DNA of 64,000 nt, taken from the NCBI RefSeq assembly GCF_964355755.1, contig NC_092677.1, positions 14,468,601-14,532,600 on the forward strand, given 5' to 3'. Each line of letters opens with the position of its first letter. Within the stretch, counting starts at the first letter, position 1. The notes under the pieces were generated by a model. That model was given only the letters and a program-made list of their open reading frames with translations. It was not told where the DNA came from and did no database searches. This stretch comes from Antedon mediterranea (taxonomy: Eukaryota; Echinodermata; Crinoidea; Comatulida; Antedonidae). The position numbers and the translations under genes were made by a program. This document shows positions 51,750 through 64,000 of the stretch, piece after piece.

Positions 51750-52886
51750 CAAGAAAAAGATGTGTCTAGAACAAGGGTCATCAAACGCATTCCTGAATTC
51801 ATTTCTGTGTTAGATATAAGGAAAAACGGGTCAGCATATGTTTATTCATCACCACGAAACTCAATGTGTTTCTTCAATCCACTCAATATTTTCAGATCAC
51901 GTGGCAGGAAGCGTCGTCATGGTCGGTGTGAAATTTCAAAAAGACACCTGGCATGAAGATATTTTTAATTGTAAATTTGACAACGGTGATGTTACAGTTT
52001 CAGATCCAATCGTGAACAATTTTAAAAGTTTTGGTTTTCTACCACAATACGTAGTGGTTATTACATGCCCTCTACCAGAACAATACAGTCATAAAAATGG
52101 TTTTACTATGTCATTAGAACGGCTTGTACCTTTTCCAATAGAACACAAATACTCTTACGATAACTTTACTGTCTGCTCTGCCGACGGTTTCCCGCCAAAA
52201 TCAAACTTTTTAGCAGTGTGTACAATGGTTAAAGACGTGGACGATTTCATTCCTTCTTGGATTGAATATCATCATTTTATGCGTGTAGAACATTTCTATA
52301 TATATGATAATCAAATTGAAATTGATAGTACATTAAAAGAGACAGTCGGTATGTTTATTAAAAAAGGTATTGTAACAATCATTCCATGGGCACATAGACA
52401 TTCACATTCTAAGACATATTTAGAAGTACAAATTGCTCACGAGAACGACTGTGTGTGGCGACATAAACACGGCACAAAATGGATGATCAACATTGATGTC
52501 GATGAATATATACAGCCCCTGGATCCATCTAGACCGAACATTCCTGATTATTTTTTGACAAAAGCTTCGAGAAACTAGGATCTATCCGCGTGCAGAATTG
52601 GTTTTTTGGTAGACCAACCAACGTGACGGCAAAAGGTACCATAATTGAGCGAAATACTTGGCGCCCTTCGAATCCTTCGGAACTGAATGCAGGTCACGAT
52701 AAGAACATTCTTCAGCTAATTAACGTACATTATTTTAAGATTCGTGCTATAAAACTAGGAGGAGAAACGCGTTCTGTAGACCCTTGGACAGATCTTAGGC
52801 TTGTTCATTACTTCCGAAGTTCAATGTTAAAGATGCGAGCATGGTGAACATTTGGAAAAAGATTCAGCATAAAAAACAAAAGTGAG
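51750..52886 (+). pseudogene. GT92 glycosyltransferase pseudogene
   Basis: A second GT92 copy with the same motifs as the intact gene: FLPQYVVVITC, CTMVKDVDDFIPSW, HENDCVWRH, DVDEYIQPLDPSRP, WFFGRPTN, HYFKIRAIKLGG. The reading frame breaks at three places. Near 51890 a frame carrying NGSAYVYSS passes to the one carrying the main domain. Near 52570 a stop follows TKASRN and the frame resumes with LGSIRVQNW. Near 52812 about 40 bases are missing after LVHY and the frame resumes as KFNVKDASMVNIWKK up to a TGA at 52886. No start codon with a signal anchor is visible. The first break falls at an AG that looks like a splice acceptor, but the intact neighbour has no intron there, so decay is the simpler reading. 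Confidence 0.85.
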
Positions 52887-53392
52887 GGTGCCTGAAAAAT
52901 TAACATTTCTAGTAACACATACTTCTTGTAACTCATATATTGTATAACGCTTACAGGTAAATCAGTAGAGTAGAGGCCTACACAATAATAGTTTAGAATA
53001 CTTGATAAAGACGCCTCAGTTTTACCAAGAAAAATAGCAGCAAGTTGTTCAGTTTGTATCCACTTTTATTATCATATACATTTTATTACAGTTTCCTGTC
53101 GCAATGGATTTCATTTAAATGACATCGTCAACATCTTTCACAAATTGGTTTACTTTTTTTTAAACACATTTTTTATTTGCTGACAAAACCGCTAAGTACT
53201 ACAGTACGCTCATTCCATTTGGGGTATATTTTCTAACTTATATGCTTTTTGAATTGTGTACAACTTAGGCCTAATTAAACAACATTTGTTGAAACTGTGG
53301 ATAATTTTTTCTTGTCTTCTTTTTTATCTAAGTTTACAAACTATGCAGATGGCGACGATAATGGAAGTAGTTTTCTTTTACATAGTAGAACA
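52887..53392. other. Intergenic, no gene seen
   Basis: AT-rich sequence between the GT92 pseudogene and the next dispersed repeat; nothing supported. Confidence 0.45.
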
Positions 53393-53394
53393 TA

Positions 53395-53532
53395 AAAACT
53401 CTATTGTTCACTATGTTGGTCGGTCGGTCTGTCTGTCGGTCTGTCTGTCTGTCGGTCTGTCGGTCTGTCTGTCGGTCCGGTATCACTATGCATTGTAGCA
53501 TGCGACTTAATGGCTGTTGGCCTTGTTTATCA
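53395..53532 (+). repeat. CGGT-core dispersed repeat, copy e
   Basis: TATTGTTCACTATGTTGG on the left, a long run of GGTC/TGTC units, then GGTCCGGTATCACTATGC, AGCATGCGACTTAATGG and CTGTTGGCCTTGTTTA, matching copies b and d. Confidence 0.85.
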
Positions 53533-53666
53533 TGGGGGCTACGTTGAAGACATATTTTTAGACCGAGTTTGTGCTCGCTGTTGGATGCGTATGAAGAAAA
53601 AATTTATCTTTTTTGTCTCTTTGTTTCTGAAATTATTCAGTGGAACTTCTGGTATGTTATAACATA

Positions 53667-53822
53667 TAAAGCTCTGTCTAAACTATTCAACTAGTTTGAC
53701 AAAAAAGTGTGATGTATCCAAACATGGTCGTGATATGTCTAAATATGGTAGTGATATGACATCATCATGTCCATATAAATGGATGGGAACATCACAAGTT
53801 TGATAGTGTAAAAATAGCTTTA
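53667..53822. mobile_element. TA-flanked MITE, copy 5
   Basis: Starts TAAAGCTCTGTCTAAACTAT and ends GTTTGATAGTGTAAAAATAG. The central words are those of the family. The right end is partly mutated. Confidence 0.9.
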
Positions 53823-54344
53823 GTTCTAGTGAAAGCTATAGAATAAGTGTTTTCTATTTGTTATTATATTATTCAAAAGCATATTATTTGAGAAGTAAAT
53901 ATCTATACTGAAGACAATAATGAAAATATGAGCGTCCTGTTAAAGTAGCCTAAAGAGTGCCATTAAAAATAAAGTATGGCCATTATGAAAACTTATGTTA
54001 ATTTCAAATAGAAATAAATATATGTAATGAAGAAAATTAAGGAAATATACATGTGCCTTATAAATAAAAGCTGAAATTACCGTACGTATATTACACATGG
54101 TCCTGTTAAAGTTAAGAGTGCCATTAAATGCAACGTTTATGACCCTTATGGAAACTAATATTATTTTAATGGCATTTCTCTGACTTGGTTCATGTTCTGA
54201 ACATAGTATCTCTTGTTTCTAATTATTTTAAATTCTTATTTAGAAAATTAGGTAAATTATACAATAGAGATATAAGCTTGCAGTAATTTAGTACACATCT
54301 TTTCATCTAACAGCAAGAAACAAACAAATTAACTTTCAATTATG

Positions 54345-57300
54345 CTAATTAATCATAGAAAATCGTTGAATCTTTGCAGGTTTGGGTTTAGTTTTTGGGG
54401 GTGGGGGTGGAGGCGTCTTGTTTGACTCGCAGTTTACGTTAGGACTAAATTGTAGAGGTTTGTGTTGCTCCCTTTCTTCCAAAGATGGACGTGGTACCTC
54501 ACTTTTTGGTCTTGGTTTAGGTTTTGTCCCTGGAGGTTTTTTAGGAACACTGGGTGGTTGTTTATTAACAGGCTGCTGGATGGGAGACTTTTTAGCTACA
54601 ACGGGAGGCTTTTTAGCCACACTGGGAGGATGTTTGGGTAAAGTAGGAGGTGGTTTAAGTACAAAGAGAGTCTGGTTAGGTACAATAGGAGGCTGGTTAG
54701 GTACAAAATGAGACTGCTTAGGCACAATAGGAGGTGGTTTAAGTAGGCCTACAAAGGGAGGCTGGTTAGGTACAATATGAGGCTGGTTAGGTACAGTAGG
54801 AATTTGTTTAAGTAAATTACGAGGTTTGTTTGGTGCAAATTCAGGAATAGTAGGTGGTTGTTTTGATCGAGCCTGATTGCTTGTTACATTTAATATCGAT
54901 AAATCGTTGATTTGTTTCGCTTGCACTGGCGATGCATTTTGTTGCATTTCTGACTTCTCTGACAAGTTTAATGGAGTCCTACCGATGGCAACGTCATTAA
55001 ATGTTCTGGAAGATGGCCTTAAGTTTTCTTTTAATTGTTTTATTAAATCACTAGAAATGCCGACTGCTACTGGTCCTTGAGATTGTGTTGGAGTATTCGA
55101 TTGTTCATGTACTTTTTGAGTCACATGTTGTTCTTTTGGAGACTTTAATCGATTTTCATTTATAACACATTGTAGAAGTTTTTGTGTTATTGGCGGTGGA
55201 TTTGGAATATTACAATGATCAATTTCGTCTGTGTTGCCTGGTAAAGGAATCTCCAATTTAGGGGGTAACGGAGGCGGAGGTTGAGCACTATCTACTACGC
55301 CGTAATTTAAGTCCATCTGTATTTTATCAGTGACATAACATGAATCATTTGCATCATCAAGAGGAGGAGCATCTACTCCGTTATAATTTAAGTCATCAAT
55401 TACATAAATTGAATTTGTGGCATCATCAAGTTCATTCAAGGCTTCTTCTATTCTTTGTTCCAATGCTGGTTCCTCGTATATCCGTTCGTCTTTATCTATT
55501 ATACGACTAATAGAATGTCCTAATTGCCTTTCTGGCAATGCTGGTGGTGTATAGTCCCTTTTCTGTTGTTGTGTTTGTTGATTTTCAAATGTAGCATATT
55601 CGTCTGTGTTATTTTTCAAAAACATAAAATAGTTACCTGCTGCTCCCCTTGGTGTTGGGGTTTGAGCGATACTTGAACTATCAGACATTTTTCTTAAGCG
55701 TAACGACGGTGTATTAGGAACATTTTCCCATTCAGGCCTTCGATTTAAAGATGAGAAGGGATTATATGAAAATGATTTGGAGCCATTAACTGGATTCAAC
55801 TCCTCGTAATACTGGTTTTCACTGTCTGCGTCATCAGTTGTTGAAGAATAGTCCGATGATGTGGTTCTTGTGATGTAATCGTAACTCGTTCCATCATCAG
55901 GTTCAATAGGGATTTCTCTTGGAGACTCCCATGCGGGTTCTGGAACAGCCTTACGTGGTGTTCTGTCTTTAACACGTACAGTATTAGATTCTAGTGGGCT
56001 TTTCGGTTCCTTAATGTCAGCAATCAATGGTTGTGTAAATATCATACCATGACCAACCTTGTCTAGTGCTCCGTAGTCTATTGCCGTCGAAATGTACCGA
56101 CGTTTCTTGTGGTGGGCACGAACATGTCGTTTTGTTTTTCGCCTAATTTCTTTCGTGAATTTTCGAGAAGCAAATTTCGAAATCCGTTTCATATCCCGTT
56201 TTGAATCGAATGCTTTTCCTTTCTGTAATAAAATAAACAATGTGTAAATAGGAAGAATGGAGAATACGAATTGTAACCGTATAATCCAGTTACAACACTA
56301 ACATTGTATAGCAAAAGTATTCCATGTTTGCTATTCCATAACTTACGTTATGACTGATTTCTGCTTTTAGATTGTTTATTTCCTCCGAAGAGGATGGGCC
56401 GATCCTGGAGGTACTGCAATACCAGGCCAACCCGTGGCCAGGATGGAGCAAGCTCCTATTCCATGGCCTAGGTTAAAAAATCAGTTTAATATAGAAGCTA
56501 CTCGATGAGCAGCGTTTCAGATATTAAGCTGAAAAGAACAGATACTACACATGATCTTAGCCAAAAGGCCGAGAAGCGATGCCGAAATTTTAAATTGCAT
56601 AATATAAGAATGACAAACAAATTGTGGATCTATAAATGTCAAAATGCTAAACTGGTCTGTGTCCACCTATATATTGCTAACCGAAAATAGTGTATATTTA
56701 TTTAAAGGCATTTTGATTATATTTTGTTCAATGTGAATTGTTATCATATAAAATGTAATATAAGGTGATATGGACAGGACAGTTTTTATTTTATCTTATC
56801 AATATTCATTAGTTCGTGTAGCGCCCTCTTAGAATGTGCAAAATATGAAATATAAGTGTGAAAATGATAAAATTTAAAATGTAAATTATGTATTTAAATT
56901 ATGTTCAACCAACAAAAGTTTGTATTTGTATCGTTTAAAAGTTATTGGATTTCAATTACATTGTGTTAAAATATGTTTTATATCACATTTTTAAAATGTA
57001 CGGTATAAATGATCAGCTTTGTTTTATTTTGCTTTATCAATATTCATTAGATTGAGTTGCGCCCTCTACTGTATAACGTGCAAAATACGAAATGCAGTAG
57101 CTGGTCTATCATGAAGAAGAATCAAGTTGATCTGATCTGAATTGATGATACTGTACATAGTTCTTGCTTTTTATTAATTTCCCACAAATTAACTGAGAAT
57201 TTGGCTGATATTATTTACTTTTTAACAGGTTTCCACGAACACGAACTATATTTGATTTTCTGACGTCAATAATACAAAAATATATATCTGAATACTTACC

Positions 57301-58720
57301 ATTTCAAGTTGATTAACTTCATAATCCAATATTTTCATTTCATGGACCTCACCCTCTATTAGTGCTTTCAGATCACTTGTTAAAGTATTTATCTGATCGG
57401 CAACACTTGCCAATGCGTTTGTCACGCAGTATTTTGTCTGTTCTGTGACGGCTATTTCCGCTTCTTTATTTTGGGCCTGCGAAAAAAACCCATGAAGAGT
57501 TACATTTTACACTTTAGAGGCATCCGTCGGCAAAAGAGAAACAATTAATTGGTGATACCGTATACCGTAAAGACCTGTTGCATCTTTGTATAATAAAGCG
57601 TCCCATGGAGAGTGACGTACATTTTGAGAGGAGTTATACATGATTTTCCCAATCTTTCTTTTTTCTAAATCTTTTTGCTCATTGTTATAGGAATAATTTG
57701 ATATAAAGTAAATAAAATAGAAGCCATTGAAACAATAATATGCGTGTGTGAGTCGAGGGAAATCACACTCTCGAACTATGTCAACTTCGCTTGCGTCGGA
57801 ATTAGACACTTCGTTACCTCCACCATGTTGTGAATGAAGAGAAGCGAATGTAATGTTGATAACATTCTTAAGCTTTGTCTACACTATCAAACTAGTTTGA
57901 CAAAAAATGGTAGTGATAAGCTTAAATATGGTAGTGATATGACATCGTCATGTCCATATAAAGACATCACATTTTTGTCACATAAAGTTTGATAGTGTAG
58001 ACAGAGCTTTAGCATGTAGGCTATTTTCACTTTGATGGGAACTGCTAAATATCTAAATACGGCGGGACAGATATATGCATAACAATGTTGTAACCCAGTG
58101 TATTGTAATGCCATTGTGTATGTGTTATACAGTTTCCTCTAAAAATAAAATAATAATAAGTAATGCAAATAGTTTTGTTCTTCACAATAGCATGTTCACT
58201 GAAGAATAATTTCTAAATAAAGCAATCATTCAAGCCATGGAAGCATAGAGAGATTATTTCAACCAACCGTGTCCAAAAGTTTCTGTTTAGGTACCGATTG
58301 ATTATAATATTAGACAACGATTTCTCAGTTTATATGTCAAAAGAATTATTAGCGCTAATTTCTCTGTCAAAAGCATATGCCTCTAAACAACCACTTTCTT
58401 TTATTATTACTTTTCATATTACTAGGGCTGCTTTTCGTTGATTAATTTGTGAACAATTATAGACATAATATTATTATTAATTTTCAAAAGCACGGTTTAG
58501 GCCCTTTTTTAACAGGCAATATTCTTGGTATGGTCTCCGCCGTTCATTAAATCTCCTTAGTTTTTACTTCAAAACAATCGTGATATATTATAGGCTATCA
58601 TACCTTTTTAAACGCCTCTTCACTTTGCGTGGCTATTTCACTAAGGTTCCATGAATTATTGATCAGTTTCTCTCTTCCAATCGCAATATCTGAAGTTACC
58701 AGATTCTCTAAATCCTCCAT
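54345..58720 (-). CDS. ABI-like WAVE-complex protein without an SH3 domain
   Basis: Three coding exons on the minus strand, 58720-58604, 57476-57300 and 56222-54345, all joined in phase 0, give 723 residues. The N-terminal 120 residues align by eye with Abl-interactor proteins, which scaffold WAVE/SCAR actin-nucleation complexes. Exon 1 has the ABI-like helix (MEDLENLV...GREKLI). Exon 2 has ALASVADQINTL, matching the ABI SLASVAYQINAL segment. Exon 3 has YISTAIDYGALDKVGHGM, matching the ABI IDYxxLDxVGHG motif. The rest is disordered, with tyrosine-rich acidic stretches, and from about residue 540 a Pro-rich region of imperfect VPNQPP/VAKKPP repeats ending PPPPPPKTKPKP. The SH3 domain that ends typical ABI proteins is absent: the frame closes at TAG with no donor nearby. 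An acceptor just before the ATG (58726) implies an upstream untranslated exon, perhaps ending at the donor near 59609. Confidence 0.85.
56360..56368 (-). terminator. snRNA 3' box candidate
   Basis: Minus-strand AAAAGCAGA fits the core of the metazoan snRNA 3' processing signal (AAARNNAGA) and lies about 24 bases beyond the U2 3' end, slightly further than usual. Supportive but not decisive. Confidence 0.4.
56392..56580 (-). ncRNA. U2 spliceosomal snRNA, divergent copy
   Basis: The minus strand starts ATCGCTTCTCGGCCTTTTGG and contains the branch-point-pairing word GTAGTA in the normal place. It runs for about 189 bases, the usual U2 length, ending CCAGGATCGG. The 5' domain is nearly canonical. 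Stem IIa reads TTCAG...CTGAA instead of the common ATCAG...CTGAT, so both sides changed together. Stem IIb is GCTGCTC/GAGTAGC, a different sequence from the usual one but fully paired. An Sm-like site GATTTTTTA follows. Stem III keeps GGAGCTTGCTCC with paired flanks, and stem IV keeps CCTGGTATTGCAGTACC. It lies in intron 2 of the ABI-like gene on the same strand. Compensated stems and a candidate 3' box favour a working variant over a dead copy; the promoter element was not identified. Confidence 0.88.
57869..58011. mobile_element. TA-flanked MITE, copy 6
   Basis: Starts TTAAGCTTTGTCTACACTAT and ends GATAGTGTAGACAGAGCTTT, with the family centre. Located in intron 1 of the ABI-like gene. Confidence 0.92.
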
Positions 58721-58725
58721 GATTA

Positions 58726-60271
58726 CTGTAACAATATAACATTACAAGGAAATCCTGACACATTCACAATCTAAGCACTGCCTATAATGACATCCGTTAG
58801 TGTTTTTCCGACAGGAATTTTGGAGTGTATAGGCTACAACCTTATCCGGCCGCTTTTTTAGCACCAGTCTTTATGACAAAAAAAAGGATTCGCTAGTGCA
58901 TTCAAACAACGATATGTATGAGTGAATTTACTGAATATCATTGGGTACCGTTTAGTCTTGGGGATTATATGGGACTTTTACAAATATAGGAACAAAACAA
59001 TTTTAGGCTATATATTGACAATGCACAAAAATAGAAGTGTTGTTATTGTATCATGATGACAGGCATCAAACGGAAAAATGAAAAAATTACTAGAGCTCTG
59101 TCTACACTATCATCAAACTAGTTTGATAAAAAAAAGTGTGATGTGCCCAAATATGGTAGTGATATGCTCGAATATGTAGTAATATGACATCACCATGTCC
59201 ATAGTGGGTAACATCACATTTTGTTGTCACATAATGTTTGATAGTGTAGACAGAGCTTAGGTTAGTTTGGAAAGTAGGCTATAGGGGAGGGATCAGACAA
59301 ATTAGAGGTCGGAGAAATAATAAGTGACATTAAATAAACGATTTAAATGCACATTCTAATTTCAAGTAAAGTGCTTTGAAGGGGAAGGAATAACAACGTT
59401 TATAAAAACAATTCTAAAATTCACTGTATTCTCCACTAGATACAAACAAAATACTACTTGCATTGACACTGGCTCGATGTCAATACGATGTCTGTTAAAA
59501 AAGGTAATCATGTGTAGATAAATTAATATGAAGAGTAGACTCCGAACGAGTTAAATTATGAATATCGACGGGGACCACACGATCACTAATATAATGAATT
59601 GAACACTTACCGTAATTGGTTAATTGAATTTAATTGTGAGGCTTATACAAAATCCGCAATAACATTCTTCCAACATACTTTAGGTCCTCAATTAGAAATG
59701 TTCATTATACATATTTTTACGGGAAAATGACATACATTACATAATCAATATTATAGATCTCATTTCCTCTTTCATAGTATCTTTTACCTTGAATTCCTTT
59801 CATTATCTATAGTTATTAATGTTCAATTACTGTTTTAGTTGTGTTTGAATTATTATTATATTGTTAATGCATGCTCTCTAGCCACTTTAGAACTTATCAG
59901 TGCTTTAGCACTGAAAATGTCATTCAGTATAAAAAGACAAATCAATACATTTCAGCACCGTCAAAAAAGGTGTAGGCCTAATTAAGCTCACATTATCCCA
60001 TTGTTCATTTTGTTTTATTTCATTTATTTATCTTTTTTAATGATCATTTCTCATTTCCATTATGGATTTTTTTAACTTCTTCTTTTGATCACAACTAATT
60101 TGTGTCATCGGGAGAAAGGTTGGCCTTTTAGTGATTTGATCGTTTATTTTGTGAATAGATCTGATATGCTCTTTCTTCACCGTTGGTGGCGGATCAAAAA
60201 GAGGCGTAACTTTTGGTTGGATAATCGGCAAATAATTATTCAAGCGTATAAATTAACCTTTGACATGTTCA
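58726..60271. other. Intergenic region between the ABI-like gene and POLE
   Basis: A head-to-head gap: ABI-like to the left on the minus strand, POLE to the right on the plus strand. It holds one MITE copy and a minus-strand donor (CCAATTACG|GTAAGTG, about 59609) that could end a 5' untranslated exon of the ABI-like gene. A 68-codon minus-strand frame at 60037-60243 is open but has no ATG at its start. Confidence 0.5.
59092..59259. mobile_element. TA-flanked MITE, copy 7
   Basis: AGAGCTCTGTCTACACTATC on the left and GATAGTGTAGACAGAGCTTA on the right enclose the family centre (GTGATGTGCCCAAATATGG). Nearly intact. Confidence 0.93.
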
Positions 60272-60285
60272 TTCCGCGCCAAAAA
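60272..60285. promoter_or_regulatory. E2F-type site upstream of POLE
   Basis: TTCCGCGCCAAAAA, on the minus strand TTTTTGGCGCGGAA, contains the E2F consensus TTTGGCGC about 90-100 bases before the POLE start codon. E2F control is well known for animal DNA replication genes, so the placement is meaningful; binding is inferred. Confidence 0.6.
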
Positions 60286-60374
60286 CAAGCTCTGTGTGTT
60301 GTTTTTTAACAAGCCTAGCCTAGGGTAACTTAATGTGTGTTGCCATTAACATTTACTTGTAGAACTATAAAGTA

Positions 60375-63931
<3,557 letters not shown>

Positions 63932-64000
63932 TAGGGGGTTATATTTTTGTCCAAGGTGTGTGTTTGTCTAGATAATGTCAAAACTAAATAACAGAACTTT

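Noticed and set aside
54382-54711. Gly-rich plus-strand frame of 109 codons
   Set aside because: Shadow of the proline-rich tail of the ABI-like gene on the opposite strand.
60037-60243. 68-codon minus-strand frame with protein-like, basic composition and AATAAA downstream, head-to-head with POLE
   Set aside because: It has no ATG at its start (it opens with TTG), a stop lies just upstream in frame, and no splice acceptor precedes the first half. It could be a gene fragment, but I cannot support it.

Overview
This is intron-rich animal DNA. Genes are split into many short exons with GT/AG introns, coding density is low, the DNA is AT-rich, and MITEs, LINE tails and a tRNA-derived SINE are scattered through it. 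The gene set (TRPC channel, ABI-like WAVE-complex protein, DNA polymerase epsilon, GT92 glycosyltransferases, secreted alpha-carbonic anhydrase) and repeat types fit a marine invertebrate deuterostome. An echinoderm, perhaps a crinoid, is my guess from general knowledge; nothing in the window proves it.

Layout: 1-9505 (+) is a TRPC channel gene cut at its 5' end by the window edge; 15 exons were joined and their phases agree. 9.5-17.9 kb has no gene but holds a near-identical direct duplication. 17923-23567 (+) is a three-exon, 500-residue protein I do not recognise. A CRE-rich promoter with an orphan first coding exon follows at 23.95-24.16 kb. 26562-35282 (-) is a 13-exon gene for a secreted protein that joins a complete alpha-carbonic anhydrase to a Frizzled-type cysteine-rich domain, a fibronectin III domain and a novel Cys-containing C-terminal part. 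35.3-47.2 kb has no gene and many repeats. 47389-48795 (+) is an intact, intronless GT92 glycosyltransferase, and a frameshifted paralogue lies at about 51.75-52.89 kb. 54345-58725 (-) is an ABI-like gene without an SH3 domain, and its second intron carries a divergent U2 snRNA gene on the same strand. 60375 to the window end (+) is the 5' part of POLE, with an E2F-type site upstream.

The genes do not form one pathway; this is an ordinary mixed metazoan neighbourhood. The most unusual points are the carbonic anhydrase-Frizzled fusion, the U2 variant whose base changes keep its stems paired, and a TA-flanked MITE family of at least nine copies. One MITE copy supplies part of a stop codon (GT92) and another supplies part of a splice donor (POLE intron 3). 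All exon joins were made by eye from splice consensus and reading frame; no alignment or database search was run.
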